Assembly (NCBI GenBank): GCA_947498645.1
Contig: CANMKS010000001.1
Span: 1,464,032 to 1,528,031 of the forward strand
Direction: 5' to 3'
Source of the DNA: an uncultured Paracoccaceae bacterium
GTDB lineage: Bacteria; Pseudomonadota; Alphaproteobacteria; Rhodobacterales; Rhodobacteraceae
Length of the DNA: 64,000 bases
In this document: piece after piece, positions 53,421-62,990 of the stretch
Position numbering within the stretch: position 1 is the stretch's first letter
Layout: every line of letters begins with the position of its first letter
Notes under the pieces: model-generated
Told to the model about the DNA's origin: nothing
What the model saw: the letters and a program-made list of their open reading frames with translations, nothing else
Database searches by the model: none
Position numbers and translations under genes: made by a program

Positions 53421-55709
53421 ATGAACAAAGCCATTACCGACGGGATCGTCTTCAATCCATTGCCGTTTTCTGCCGGGCTTGCGCTGTGGTCGTCGGGGGA
53501 TGGGACGCCGGGGTCCGACAGCTATGCGCTGAGCGGGTCTGGTGTCTTTGTTGCGGCCGATCAGGATTTTGCGGGATGCCTTGAGGTGCTCAAGACGGAT
53601 GCCACAACGCGCGTCCGCTACATGGGCGAGACGCCGATCGAGCCGGGTTGCTATCTGCAGGTGACTGCGCGGATCAAGGCGATCTCTGGCCCGCTGCCTG
53701 CGGTCAGTATCAGTGGTTGGGCTGGCCTTGCGGGTGGGATCGAACTGACTGGTGTGCCTGAGGTTGGCCCGTCAGTACAACTGACCACCTATGGTGAGGT
53801 TGTCGAGGTCAAGGCGATCATCGCAACGGCGGACCGGTCGGGTGTGGATATGGTCTGGACCGGTGCGCAATACGGTCATCTGGGCATCAATCTGACCGGC
53901 CCCACGGGTGGTCTGGTGCGTCTGGACGACATCACGATTGACGATGTTTCATCCGTCTTCACCCGTGATCTGGTGGGTCTTGTTGACGTGCGGGACTATG
54001 GTGCCAAGGGTGACGGTGTCACCGATGACAGTGCGGCCTTCAACGCCGCTGATGCTGCTGCTGATGGCCGGACGGTGATGGTGCCAGCGGGCGATTATCT
54101 GCTGCAAAGCCATGTCACGATGGACAATGTCGTGCGCTTTGAGGGGCGAATCGTGCAAGCGCCCGAGCATCGGTTCATCATGCGGCGCGACTATAACTAT
54201 GACACCTATTTGGCCGCGTTTCAGGATGAGGAACTGGCCTTCAAGAAGGCCTATCAGGCGCTGATCAATTTTGCCGACCACGATTCGCTGGATCTGTGCG
54301 GGCGCCGCGTTTTGTTGACCGAACCTGTCGATATGCAGGCAACTGATCCGTCACGTGTGCGGTTCGAAACCCGCCGTGTCATTCGCAATGGCCAGTTTCA
54401 GCCCAATGACAGTGCCGCTTGGGATCCGGTTCAGGTGACGTCTCAGGCAACATATTCGGCCACCAACCACAGGGAACTGACAAATGTGACCAACATTGCC
54501 AGCATTCCGGTTGGATCACTGGTCGAGGGCAATGGCGTCGGCCGCGAGATTTATGTCACCTCGGTGAATATCGGTGCTGAAACGCTGGAGTTGAGCCGCC
54601 CGCTTTATGATGCCGAAGGCAGTCAGGTTTTCACCTTTACACGTTTTCAATACATGCTCGATTTCTCTGGTTATCAGAAGCTGAGCCAGTTCATTCTGGA
54701 CGATATCGAGTTTCAGGGCCGTGGTGTCGCCAGTGGCATCATGATGGCGCCGGATGGGTTTACCTTTCATGTGCGCGACTGCTTTGTGAACAAACCCAAG
54801 GACCGTGGCATCACATCGCCGGGGCGTGGGTGCCAGGGCATGATGATCGACCGCTGTCAGCTGATCTCGGATGAGCAGGCCGTACCTGTCGCCTCGCGTG
54901 TCAGCATTGGCTTCAATGCCAACGCCAATGATGTGAAAATTCGCGACAACCGGGTCAGCAAGTTCAGGCATTTTTGCGTGCTGGCCGGATCCGGCAATCT
55001 GATGACAGGCAACCACTGGTTCCATGGCGATGATGAGGTCAATGGCGTACGCATGGGGGGTATCGTGCTGACCCTGCCGAACCCCAAAAGCATCTTCACA
55101 GGCAATTATTGCGACAATAACTTCATTGAATGGACCAACGAACATGACGCCTCACCGGCCCTTGGCGCGCAGTTTTCCTTTGGTGGTCTGACGATCACGG
55201 GCAATATGTTTACGACAAATGACGTCGCGGATTGGTTCAATTTCATCGTGATCAAGCCGTATGGCGCAGGCCATTTCATCAACGGGTTTTCAGTGGTGGG
55301 GAATGTCTTTCGGTCGCTCAACGGGCGTATTGATCGGGTGGAAGGCGTTGATACGACATTCGCCGATCTCGACTGTACCCGGACCCGCGATTTGGATTTC
55401 TTTGGCAACACGTTCCACAATGTGAATGAACCGGCAACGAACCCTGCCCATCTGACACATAATCAGCAAACAGAAGCAACCACATGGGTGATGGACGCAG
55501 GTGCCAGACTGCCCTTTGGTGGCCGCGCCCGCAGTGTTGAAAGTGTCATGCCGCAAGGTGCGATCACCAATGCCGCCTCCGTCCGCATTCAAGACCTGCC
55601 ATGGTCAGAGGGGGAACAGGGGGGCGACAATCGTTCTGTGCATCTTAATTGGAGCCAACCCGTTAAGGGCGAGGTGCGCTATGCGGTGCGGATGGATCAA
55701 ACCACATAG
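53421..55709 (+). CDS. Right-handed beta-helix protein (pectate-lyase-like/GH28-related)
   Basis: A 762-residue protein. An N-terminal ~190-residue jelly-roll-like domain (GLALWSSGDGTPGSDSY) is followed by the pectate_lyase_3 entry motif VRDYGAKGDGVTDDSAAFNAA near 195, then beta-helix coils with repeated N-x-F/N-x-I turns up to residue ~700. It resembles proteins in Rhodobacterales exopolysaccharide loci and phage tailspike-like lyases. No typical signal peptide is visible. The frame is open 44 codons upstream, but I chose the ATG at 53421 (AAAAGGGG ~10 bases before). It stands alone with its own terminator, so substrate is open. Confidence 0.8.
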   Translation: MNKAITDGIVFNPLPFSAGLALWSSGDGTPGSDSYALSGSGVFVAADQDFAGCLEVLKTDATTRVRYMGETPIEPGCYLQVTARIKAISGPLPAVSISGWAGLAGGIELTGVPEVGPSVQLTTYGEVVEVKAIIATADRSGVDMVWTGAQYGHLGINLTGPTGGLVRLDDITIDDVSSVFTRDLVGLVDVRDYGAKGDGVTDDSAAFNAADAAADGRTVMVPAGDYLLQSHVTMDNVVRFEGRIVQAPEHRFIMRRDYNYDTYLAAFQDEELAFKKAYQALINFADHDSLDLCGRRVLLTEPVDMQATDPSRVRFETRRVIRNGQFQPNDSAAWDPVQVTSQATYSATNHRELTNVTNIASIPVGSLVEGNGVGREIYVTSVNIGAETLELSRPLYDAEGSQVFTFTRFQYMLDFSGYQKLSQFILDDIEFQGRGVASGIMMAPDGFTFHVRDCFVNKPKDRGITSPGRGCQGMMIDRCQLISDEQAVPVASRVSIGFNANANDVKIRDNRVSKFRHFCVLAGSGNLMTGNHWFHGDDEVNGVRMGGIVLTLPNPKSIFTGNYCDNNFIEWTNEHDASPALGAQFSFGGLTITGNMFTTNDVADWFNFIVIKPYGAGHFINGFSVVGNVFRSLNGRIDRVEGVDTTFADLDCTRTRDLDFFGNTFHNVNEPATNPAHLTHNQQTEATTWVMDAGARLPFGGRARSVESVMPQGAITNAASVRIQDLPWSEGEQGGDNRSVHLNWSQPVKGEVRYAVRMDQTT

Positions 55710-55734
55710 GTTCAGGGGCAAGATCTTGTCGAAA

Positions 55735-55759
55735 GGGGCACCCTTGGGTGTCCCTTTTT
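55735..55759 (+). terminator. Rho-independent terminator after the beta-helix gene
   Basis: GGGGCACCC (55735-55743) pairs with GGGTGTCCC (55746-55754, one G-U pair) and is followed by TTTTT (55755-55759). It lies 26 bases after the gene stop. Confidence 0.88.
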
Positions 55760-55872
55760 GGTGTCTCAACGGGCGTTGAAAGGATGGCCCTGACCCAACG
55801 GAAGCAATGCAATTGCTGCATGCTGGACATGCAGAATGCAGCGTTGTTGTGCGGTGTGAAGGGGCCTAATTG

Positions 55873-55895
55873 AAGTGTCGGGAGGACTGACACTT
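55873..55895. promoter_or_regulatory. Inverted repeat before the 75-residue gene
   Basis: AAGTGTC (55873-55879) and GACACTT (55889-55895) are perfect inverted arms with a 9-base GGGAGGACT spacer, about 15 bases before the ATG. It could be an operator, or a hairpin exposing or hiding the AGGA in its loop. Confidence 0.55.
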
Positions 55896-55910
55896 TAATC
55901 TACGAGGCAC

Positions 55911-56138
55911 ATGATGACATTTCGTCCCGATAACACATTGATCTCTAACCGCGAAATGCTGGCAGAGCTGGTCCTGACACCTTTCCGTGCCTTTGCACGT
56001 TTGCTTGAGAGTCTGGCCGAGAACAACTCGCGCGCACAGGCATTGGCAGCCGTCAGCGCGATCCCTGAAGAAGAGCTGCGCGCCAAGGGTTTGACCCGTG
56101 CCGACGCCATCAGCATGGTCTTTCGCCACGACGCCTGA
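55911..56138 (+). CDS. Small protein with DUF1127-like C-terminus
   Basis: A 75-residue basic/helical protein. The C-terminal segment AIPEEELRAKGLTRADAISMVF resembles the short DUF1127 helix (ELADIGLTRxDI type) found in Rhodobacterales stress-responsive small proteins; the N-terminal half does not. Two ATGs in tandem (55911, 55914) with GAGG upstream. A perfect inverted repeat precedes it, suggesting regulation. Confidence 0.6.
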   Translation: MMTFRPDNTLISNREMLAELVLTPFRAFARLLESLAENNSRAQALAAVSAIPEEELRAKGLTRADAISMVFRHDA

Positions 56139-56261
56139 GGTCGGATCATTTGCGCATAGCGAGCGGCCCAGCTTTGATCGAGTGGGTCGGTCGCTACTTT
56201 GTCTGCGTGTCGCAGTACCATTGATGCAGCGCCGCAGACATTATTGGCGTATCCTGAGCTT

Positions 56262-56660
56262 ATGGCGATTCTACTGACAGTGATCCTGGGCGTGATTGCG
56301 GCCACCCACTTTGCATGGGGCATGACGATTTGGCTGCCCATCAAGGATGAGGAGCAGCTTGCCCGCGCTGTTGTGGGGGCAAAGGGCGTGACGCGCATGC
56401 CCGGCACCATACCCTGTTTGCTGGTTGTGGCGGCATTGCTGGTCGTGGTTGCAGCGCTCTGGATGCCACAATGGGCGGTCTCTCGGTTTGTCTTGTGGTT
56501 TGCGGTGGCTGTTTTCCTTGGGCGCGGGGCGATTGCCTATACAAAGACCTGGCGTGCCATGACCCCGGAAGAGCCGTTCAACACATATGACCAGCGCTAC
56601 TATGCGCCGTTATGTCTGGTGATTGCCGTTGGGCTGCTTGTCATTCTGCTTGGCGCTTAG
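56262..56660 (+). CDS. DUF3995-family membrane protein
   Basis: A 132-residue inner-membrane protein with four hydrophobic spans: the N-terminal TVILGVIAATHFAWG, two central spans (CLLVVAALLVVVAALW and FVLWFAVAVFLGRG) and the C-terminal CLVIAVGLLVILLG. The RRRYYAPLC-like segment here is DQRYYAPLCL, typical of DUF3995. Start at the ATG 56262. It overlaps the ydcF-like gene by 20 bases tail-to-tail. Confidence 0.82.
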   Translation: MAILLTVILGVIAATHFAWGMTIWLPIKDEEQLARAVVGAKGVTRMPGTIPCLLVVAALLVVVAALWMPQWAVSRFVLWFAVAVFLGRGAIAYTKTWRAMTPEEPFNTYDQRYYAPLCLVIAVGLLVILLGA

Positions 56661-57105
56661 CGCCCAGTTTCAGCTTATACCCCAAGATCGCGATGACCTC
56701 GCGCAGGCGCTGCTTGATGTGCCAGCCTTTCGGCTTTGGGCAGTTTGCCCTTGCATCCAGCCCAAAGTGCCGCGCGACCATCAGCGCGCGTCGCGCATGA
56801 TATCTGTCCGTCACGATGATGATCGTGTCAAACGTGGCCAATCGCGCCCCGTTGCGGATGTTTTCCAAGGTGTTTGTTGACTGATCTTCCAGTGTGATCG
56901 CCCCGTCCCTCACCCCATCTGCGACAAGCATTTCCCGCATTGCTGCGGCCTCGGTCGGGGGATGGGCGCCCAACCCGCCACAGGCGACGATCTGCGCGCC
57001 AGGTTGTGCATGCCACAGGGTTGCAGCATGTGCCGTGCGCCGCCGCAGGGTTGGGGATGGGCCGTTTTGCCAGACCGCAGCGCCAAGGATCAGGATCGTT
57101 TGCAT
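56641..57105 (-). CDS. YdcF-like DUF218 protein
   Basis: A 154-residue protein of the DUF218/YdcF family. ILILGAAVWQNGPSPTLRRRTAHAATL is the N-terminal core, STNTLENIRNGA the middle motif and IIIVTDRYHARRALMVARHFG the late motif. ElyC/SanA relatives act in envelope polymer metabolism, but this short form lacks a membrane anchor. TAGGA lies 8 bases before the ATG. It is divergent from acs and shares its regulatory gap. Confidence 0.82.
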   Translation of the reverse strand: MQTILILGAAVWQNGPSPTLRRRTAHAATLWHAQPGAQIVACGGLGAHPPTEAAAMREMLVADGVRDGAITLEDQSTNTLENIRNGARLATFDTIIIVTDRYHARRALMVARHFGLDARANCPKPKGWHIKQRLREVIAILGYKLKLGAKRQAE

Positions 57106-57309
57106 TTGTGTTTCCTACCCAAGGTGCGGCCAAATCGGGAGTGTAAATTGCTTGACATCGCATGTAGCAATCTTGCGCAAAATTTGACAAATCCGCCGAT
57201 TGATGTGTTCCGCACCTTGGATTCAGTTACAATTTCACCATGATGCGCCGCGGAGGAGGCCGCGGGTTTCGCCCTGCGCCGCTGCGAAAACTCAATGGGG
57301 GGACACGCC
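57106..57309. promoter_or_regulatory. Divergent ydcF/acs regulatory gap with a paired 11-bp inverted repeat
   Basis: CCAAGGTGCGG at 57119-57129 and its exact reverse complement CCGCACCTTGG at 57210-57220 flank an 80-base AT-richer interval containing two TTGACA hexamers (57152 and 57185 regions). Such spaced identical half-sites suggest a regulator bound at two places, possibly looping, that controls acs and ydcF together. No known binding motif is claimed. Confidence 0.6.
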
Positions 57310-59268
57310 ATGACCGATTATCCGACAGGCACCTATGCACCATCTGCCGATATGGCGAAAGGCGCACATGCTGACAAAGCGACGTATGAGGCGATGTATG
57401 AGGCCTCAATCAACGATCCAGAGGCGTTCTGGGCAGAGCATGGCAAGCGGGTCGATTGGATCAAGCCGTTCACCAAGGTCAAGAACACCAGCTTTGCCCC
57501 CGGCAATGTTGATATCAAATGGTTTGAAGACGGCACGCTGAATGTCAGCGCCAACTGCATCGACCGGCATCTGGCAACACGGGGCGACCAGACCGCGATC
57601 ATCTGGGAACCTGACAGCCCGGATGAAGAGGCGCAGCATATTACCTACAAAGACCTGCACGAGAAAACCTCGCGCATGGCGAATGTCCTCAAGGAGATGG
57701 GCGTGGGCAAAGGCGACCGCGTCGTCCTTTACATGCCGATGATCCCCGAAGCCGCCTATGCGATGCTGGCCTGTACCCGCATTGGGGCGATCCATTCGAT
57801 TGTATTCGCCGGGTTCTCGGCTGATGCCCTTGCTGCGCGCATTAGCGGATCGCAGGCGAAAGTCGTCGTCACTGCCGACGGCGCGCCGCGTGGTGGTCGT
57901 GTGACCAACCTCAAGGACAGCGTCAATCAGGCGCTGATCAACGTCATGCATGATTGCAAATGTCTGTGTGTGAAACGCACCGGGCAACAAATCGCATGGC
58001 GCCCCGAAGGTGACTATTGGCTGCACGAGATGTCCGAGAAAGTCAGCGCAGATTGCCCGCCCGAAGAGATGGGCGCGGAAGATCCGCTGTTCATCCTCTA
58101 CACCTCGGGCTCTACCGGTATGCCAAAGGGGGTGGTCCACACCACGGGCGGCTATATTGTCTATGCCGCGATGACCCATCAATACACGTTTGACTATCAC
58201 GATGGTGATGTGTTCTGGTGTACCGCCGATGTGGGGTGGGTCACTGGGCACAGCTATATCGTCTATGGCCCACTGGCCAATGGCGCAACGACGCTGATGT
58301 TCGAAGGCGTGCCGACCTACCCTGACGCGGGCCGCTTCTGGGCTGTGTGTGAAAAGCACAAAGTGAACCAGTTCTACACGGCCCCCACGGCCATCCGCGC
58401 GCTGATGGGGCAGGGCAATGAGTTCGTAGAGAAGTACGACCTTTCTGACATCAAAGTGCTGGGCACCGTGGGTGAGCCGATCAACCCCGAAGCCTGGAAC
58501 TGGTACAATGATGTGGTCGGCAAGGGCAAAGCGCCAATTGTTGACACATGGTGGCAGACCGAAACAGGTGGCCACCTGTTGACCCCACTGCCCGGCGCAA
58601 CGGCGACGAAACCCGGTTCGGCGACCTTGCCGTTCTTTGGCATCCAGCCGGTTATTCTGGAACCGACATCGGGCGAAGAAATCCACGATACCGCCGCCGA
58701 AGGCGTCTTGTGCATGAAGGACAGCTGGCCCGCCCAGATGCGCACGGTCTGGGGCGATCACGAACGGTTCGAAAAGACCTATTTCGCGGACTACAAGAAC
58801 TACTACTTCACCGGTGACGGCTGTAAGCGCGACGAAGATGGCTATTACTGGATTACGGGCCGCGTTGACGATGTGATCAACGTCTCTGGTCACCGGATGG
58901 GCACGGCCGAGGTGGAAAGCGCGTTGGTCGCCCACGCCAAGGTGGCCGAAGCTGCCGTCGTTGGCTATCCGCACGACATTAAGGGGCAAGGCATCTATGC
59001 CTATGTGACCCTGATGGGTGGGCAGGAACCATCCGAAGAGCTGCGCAAAGAGCTTGAGGTCTGGGTGCGGTCCGAGATTGGCCCGATTGCCAAGCCAGAT
59101 CTGATCCAATGGGCCCCCGGCCTGCCAAAAACACGCTCTGGCAAGATCATGCGACGTATCCTGCGCAAGATTGCCGAGGATGATTTTGGCGCGCTGGGCG
59201 ATACGTCCACGCTGGCTGATCCATCGGTGGTGGACGACCTGATTGAGAACCGGATGAACAAAGGGTAG
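57310..59268 (+). CDS. acs: Acetyl-CoA synthetase (acetate-CoA ligase)
   Basis: A 652-residue adenylate-forming enzyme that activates acetate with ATP to acetyl-CoA. The P-loop [11 protein letters not shown] lies near 265, the A5-type motif WWQTETGGH near 415, the [23 protein letters not shown] hinge near 500, and the acetylatable Lys in [10 protein letters not shown] near 610. GGGGGGAC precedes the ATG at 57310; an ATG at 57295 would place that site inside the gene. It feeds the ethylmalonyl-CoA pathway (ccr at the start of the window). Confidence 0.97.
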   Translation: MTDYPTGTYAPSADMAKGAHADKATYEAMYEASINDPEAFWAEHGKRVDWIKPFTKVKNTSFAPGNVDIKWFEDGTLNVSANCIDRHLATRGDQTAIIWEPDSPDEEAQHITYKDLHEKTSRMANVLKEMGVGKGDRVVLYMPMIPEAAYAMLACTRIGAIHSIVFAGFSADALAARISGSQAKVVVTADGAPRGGRVTNLKDSVNQALINVMHDCKCLCVKRTGQQIAWRPEGDYWLHEMSEKVSADCPPEEMGAEDPLFILYTSGSTGMPKGVVHTTGGYIVYAAMTHQYTFDYHDGDVFWCTADVGWVTGHSYIVYGPLANGATTLMFEGVPTYPDAGRFWAVCEKHKVNQFYTAPTAIRALMGQGNEFVEKYDLSDIKVLGTVGEPINPEAWNWYNDVVGKGKAPIVDTWWQTETGGHLLTPLPGATATKPGSATLPFFGIQPVILEPTSGEEIHDTAAEGVLCMKDSWPAQMRTVWGDHERFEKTYFADYKNYYFTGDGCKRDEDGYYWITGRVDDVINVSGHRMGTAEVESALVAHAKVAEAAVVGYPHDIKGQGIYAYVTLMGGQEPSEELRKELEVWVRSEIGPIAKPDLIQWAPGLPKTRSGKIMRRILRKIAEDDFGALGDTSTLADPSVVDDLIENRMNKG

Positions 59269-59295
59269 CGCCACTGCCCTGTTTTGTGAGGACTG

Positions 59296-59329
59296 GGCCG
59301 CGCGGAAAACTGCGCGGCCTTATTTTTTT
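59296..59329 (+). terminator. Strong rho-independent terminator of acs
   Basis: GGCCGCGC (59296-59303) and GCGCGGCC (59312-59319) form a perfect 8-bp GC stem with an 8-base loop, followed by TTATTTTTTT. It lies 27 bases after the acs stop. Confidence 0.93.
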
Positions 59330-59401
59330 GCGACGAATGGCAGGTCTAGGGTCCAAAGCGGCAAATGCTGGCAACAGTTCGAATGTCAGCAAACGCAGTT
59401 T

Positions 59402-60238
59402 CTACCGGTCAAAGCGAACGTCGCTGACGTTGGCGATGAAGAACGGAAAATATTCATCGGTCCCAAACAGGTTCCCCACTTCGACGTGCGTGGGAATCTG
59501 AAAGCCCGAGAAGGTTTGAAACTCGGAAAGGTAGCCGCCAAAAGGTTGAAAGCGGAATTGTTTTTCGGCGTTTGCGTTACTCCACCGCTGCAAAACAAAC
59601 TTAACGGGTCGACCGTCGGCGTCCACCGTTACATCGACAGACTGCCGATTATCGTTATGTGTCATCGTCACGCGCGCGGTGTTCTCATCAACGCCTTCCC
59701 AAACCACATTTTCTGATGGGAGGACGGAGGCGGGCGACCAGAAAATGGCTTCGGACATATAACGACCAAACCCTGACAAAGTGTGGTCGGCTGTGCCGCC
59801 CGACCGCGCAACTGGTATCACACCAGCCAACCAAAACCGTGTCCAACTCGCGCTATCAGACCCAGAAACCCTCATCGCACCTGAACCCGCAGACATCTTC
59901 CAAACAAACCCCTCAGGTGCTGCCAGAACCTGTTCAGCGGTCATTGGAATATAGTTCGGGGCGTCTTTGTTCCCCATCGCAAACTGTCCACGCATGTAAA
60001 CTTCAGCAACTGTATTGAGGCGCGCGTCTGCCGCGATGGCAAACAGGAAATATCGTCGCGCGGGTCCGGGCAGGTCCGCCACCATGCTGGGTGTAAATTG
60101 CGGTGGGTCCTCGCCGCGCGTTGCCAGTAACTTTGCTGTTTCTTGGCGATCAGAGCGATGATCCATCAACCTCCATGCGTAGAGCCCGGCAAGAAGGATC
60201 AAAATTGACGCCATGAAGAGAAATGCAGTGATTTTCAT
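59402..60238 (-). CDS. DUF6544-like membrane-anchored protein
   Basis: A 278-residue protein with one N-terminal membrane anchor (FLFMASILILLAGLYAWRL) and an extracytoplasmic beta-rich body. Motifs include GPARRYFLFAIA, VYMRGQFAM, GRYMSEAIFWSPASVLP and FQPFGGYLSEFQTFSGFQIPT. These match an uncharacterised family known to me as DUF6544 (formerly DUF6920). The start is the ATG at 60238; a TTG 13 codons earlier has no better ribosome site. It converges on acs across the terminator. Confidence 0.75.
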   Translation of the reverse strand: MKITAFLFMASILILLAGLYAWRLMDHRSDRQETAKLLATRGEDPPQFTPSMVADLPGPARRYFLFAIAADARLNTVAEVYMRGQFAMGNKDAPNYIPMTAEQVLAAPEGFVWKMSAGSGAMRVSGSDSASWTRFWLAGVIPVARSGGTADHTLSGFGRYMSEAIFWSPASVLPSENVVWEGVDENTARVTMTHNDNRQSVDVTVDADGRPVKFVLQRWSNANAEKQFRFQPFGGYLSEFQTFSGFQIPTHVEVGNLFGTDEYFPFFIANVSDVRFDR

Positions 60239-60399
60239 GGAAATGAGCCGCGACGGTAGAGACAGGTCACGGCTCAATCTGATTGAAACGCTTTGGGCAC
60301 GCGTTGATCTGGATCAAAGCAGACACAGACACTGGCCGAAATCAGACCTTGGTGGAGTTAACCTAAGCGTCACTTTGTCCCGCAAAGCGTGAATCCACC

Positions 60400-61758
60400 T
60401 TACTCGTCAATCTTCACATGCACCTGCTCGCTCTCCAGCAACTTCACTTCCCTCTGTGGGAACGGAATGCTGATGCCGTTTTCTGCAAATGCATCCCAGA
60501 GTGCCAGAAATACATTACCGCGGATATTGGTCAGGCCGCCGGTCGGGTCTCTGATCCAGAACCGCAAGATATAATCCACTGAACTGTCGCCAAACCCCAC
60601 GATATGACACACTGTCGGCCGGGTTTTGAGCACCCGATCCACCCCTTGCGCGGCCTCAATCGCGATGCGTCGCACCTCGTGTGGGTTGTCGTGATAGGCT
60701 GTCCCAAAGTTGATATCGAGGCGCACGAAATCGTTGGAGTGCGACCAGTTCACCACCTGACCGGTGATCAGGTCTTCGTTGGGGATCAGATATTCCCGCC
60801 CGTCGCGGGTGACGACCGAAACATAGCGCGCGCCCAGTGAATTGATCCAGCCAAAGGTGTCGCCAAGGCTGATCACGTCGCCCGGTTTGATCGACTTGTC
60901 CAGCAGGATGATCACGCCGGACACAAGGTTGGAGACAACCTTTTGCAGACCAAAACCAAGGCCCACACCGATGGCGCCGGAGAGTACGGCAAGCCCGGTC
61001 AGGTCGATCCCTAACGCCCGGACACCAAGAAAGAACGCGGCGCCATAGAACGCGATCTGCACCCCTTTGACGATCAGCACCTGCATGGAGGGACTGATGT
61101 CTTCGTTTGATCTGATCCGTGAGGCGGTTGTTGTGGTGAAGAACCGTGCAAGCGCGATCAGCGCACCCAGAATGACCAGCCCTTGCACAAGCAACAACAA
61201 GGAGAACCGGATGTCGCCGATTTCGAAGCCAACGCTGTCAAGCAGCCGTTCAGCCTCTTCCAGAAGTCCCAGTATCTGCAACGTGGCCCATGTCCAGGCG
61301 CCATAGCGCACCATTTTGCGCAGCAGCGGGCTTTTGATCAGGCGGGTGCCAAAGACGATGGCAAGCCAGGCAAAGGCCAGTGTCCCGATGATGCTCAGCA
61401 GGTAACTGCGGCTGTTCCATGTGTACTCTCGCATGGCGTAAATCACCGCCCAGATCAGGACGACAAAGAAGATCGCGCGCAGGCGTTGATGGACGACAAC
61501 CAGGATCCGCATCCGCCACTTGGGCCAATTGTCCCGCGATCCCATCCAGGCCCGGATACGCGGGCCGAGGACGGCCCGCAGGATATGGGCCGCAACGAAA
61601 ACCCCAAGCGCGATCAGCAGTTGATAAAAGTTCCAGGGACGGAACATGCTCTCTACGAATACCTGCCCTTGCGAAAACAGGTCGTTGCCGATGCTGATGA
61701 CCTCAGCCAATGGCGCCTCTGCTGCGTCATTGTCGGGAGTGTTTTCGTGAACGGCCAT
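60400..61758 (-). CDS. Small-conductance mechanosensitive channel (MscS family)
   Basis: A 452-residue MscS-family protein with about five or six N-terminal hydrophobic spans, the pore-lining helix AVLSGAIGVGLGFGLQKVVSNLVSGVIIL, and the cytoplasmic beta domain with LGDTFGWINSLGARYVSVVTRDGREYLIPNEDLI. It releases solutes on hypo-osmotic shock. The larger N-terminal part makes it a YbdG/MscM-type rather than minimal MscS. AGGA lies 7 bases before the ATG at 61758. Confidence 0.93.
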   Translation of the reverse strand: MAVHENTPDNDAAEAPLAEVISIGNDLFSQGQVFVESMFRPWNFYQLLIALGVFVAAHILRAVLGPRIRAWMGSRDNWPKWRMRILVVVHQRLRAIFFVVLIWAVIYAMREYTWNSRSYLLSIIGTLAFAWLAIVFGTRLIKSPLLRKMVRYGAWTWATLQILGLLEEAERLLDSVGFEIGDIRFSLLLLVQGLVILGALIALARFFTTTTASRIRSNEDISPSMQVLIVKGVQIAFYGAAFFLGVRALGIDLTGLAVLSGAIGVGLGFGLQKVVSNLVSGVIILLDKSIKPGDVISLGDTFGWINSLGARYVSVVTRDGREYLIPNEDLITGQVVNWSHSNDFVRLDINFGTAYHDNPHEVRRIAIEAAQGVDRVLKTRPTVCHIVGFGDSSVDYILRFWIRDPTGGLTNIRGNVFLALWDAFAENGISIPFPQREVKLLESEQVHVKIDE

Positions 61759-61933
61759 TCTGATCCTGAGCGGTTTGTCTGGCCGAAAGGGTCGCATGGG
61801 GCAGGGGGGTTAGGCAAGCGGCGCAAATCCGCCACTCGGAATGTTGAATTGCGCGGCTATACTCTCTTTTCTTGTTTGGATGGCTGTCTGGGTTTAACAA
61901 TCCGTAAACCAATACTTCGGGAAAGAACCCACC

Positions 61934-62917
61934 ATGGATATGACGATTATTCTGTTGCTTCTCGCGTCCGGCGTGCTCCTTGTGCCACTTATTGGCGATG
62001 GTGGAGATGATGACGACGACCGGAATGAAATTCGCGGCACGCTTGAGGATGACCCGGATCTCAATGGTACTGAAGGCAATGATCTGATCTTTGGTTTTGC
62101 CGGTGATGATACGATCAATGCACTTGGTGGCGACGACACCGTCAGGGCGGGTGCAGGCAATGACACTGTCAACGGTGGTGACGGTCGGGACTTCATTTTT
62201 GGTTTTGATGGTGATGACACATTAAACGGCGGTGATGGTGCTGACAGAATCCAAGGCGGCGAAGGTATCGACACGATTGATGGCGGCCGGAATGCCGATG
62301 ATATTGATGGTGGTCCGGGCGATGATATCCTGCTTGGCGGTGCGCCGGCTGTTCGGGGCGCTGGTGGTGAGTTGATCATCGACACGCTGCGCAGAGATGA
62401 CGTCGATGGTGATGATGGAAATGACACCCTGTTCATTTGGGGTGGACGTGGCGAAGCCGAGGGCGGTGCCGGTGACGACGATTTGGTTCTGGTGACCGGA
62501 CAGGGCACCCTGAGCGATGAGTTTGGTGGTCAAACAGACTTCTATATCCTCGCAAACGCCGAGGATGATACCATTCCGACCCGCGGCACCATTACAGAAT
62601 TCAACCCTGCCGAGGATACGCTGACGCTGACCGTGGATGCCGATTTGGGTGGCGGGGCAGCACCTGACGTTGAATTTGTGCTCGAAGCGCGCACGGTGAT
62701 GGAGGGCGGCACCCCAGTGAACGGCGTATTTGTTCTGGCGAGGATCGCTGACGGAGAGCCGGACGTACCGGGAAGCGAGGGCGCGGGCGTGTTTTTGCGT
62801 GGTGCAACGCTGACGGGTCTGGAGGACGCTGAGATCAACGTCGTGTTCACGGACAACGCGGACTACTTTGATCCGCAGGCAACACTTGCATTTGTGCAGG
62901 GACAACTTGCCGTCTGA
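61934..62917 (+). CDS. RTX-repeat calcium-binding protein with N-terminal membrane segment
   Basis: A 327-residue very acidic protein. The first 20 residues form a hydrophobic segment (TIILLLLASGVLLVPLIG), followed by a GDGGDDDDD tract. Residues ~43-140 hold about ten nonapeptide-like repeats of GGxGxDxxx type (GDDTINALG, GNDTVNGGD, GDDTLNGGD, GDDILLGG), which form a calcium beta-roll. The C-terminal half is beta-rich, ending VQGQLAV. RTX proteins usually leave by a type I system via a C-terminal signal; the N-terminal hydrophobic segment is the unusual part here. No type I exporter genes are nearby. Confidence 0.85.
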   Translation: MDMTIILLLLASGVLLVPLIGDGGDDDDDRNEIRGTLEDDPDLNGTEGNDLIFGFAGDDTINALGGDDTVRAGAGNDTVNGGDGRDFIFGFDGDDTLNGGDGADRIQGGEGIDTIDGGRNADDIDGGPGDDILLGGAPAVRGAGGELIIDTLRRDDVDGDDGNDTLFIWGGRGEAEGGAGDDDLVLVTGQGTLSDEFGGQTDFYILANAEDDTIPTRGTITEFNPAEDTLTLTVDADLGGGAAPDVEFVLEARTVMEGGTPVNGVFVLARIADGEPDVPGSEGAGVFLRGATLTGLEDAEINVVFTDNADYFDPQATLAFVQGQLAV

Positions 62918-62990
62918 CCCAAACTGGTCGAACCGGGCTTTGTCGTGTCAGTCTTCCTGATGCGGCAAAGGGGCGCGCTGCGTACCGCAC

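Noticed and set aside
57406-59274. Open frame of over 600 codons on the minus strand across acs
   Set aside because: It is the antisense frame of a strongly conserved acs gene and shows no protein motif; high GC at third positions keeps such frames open.
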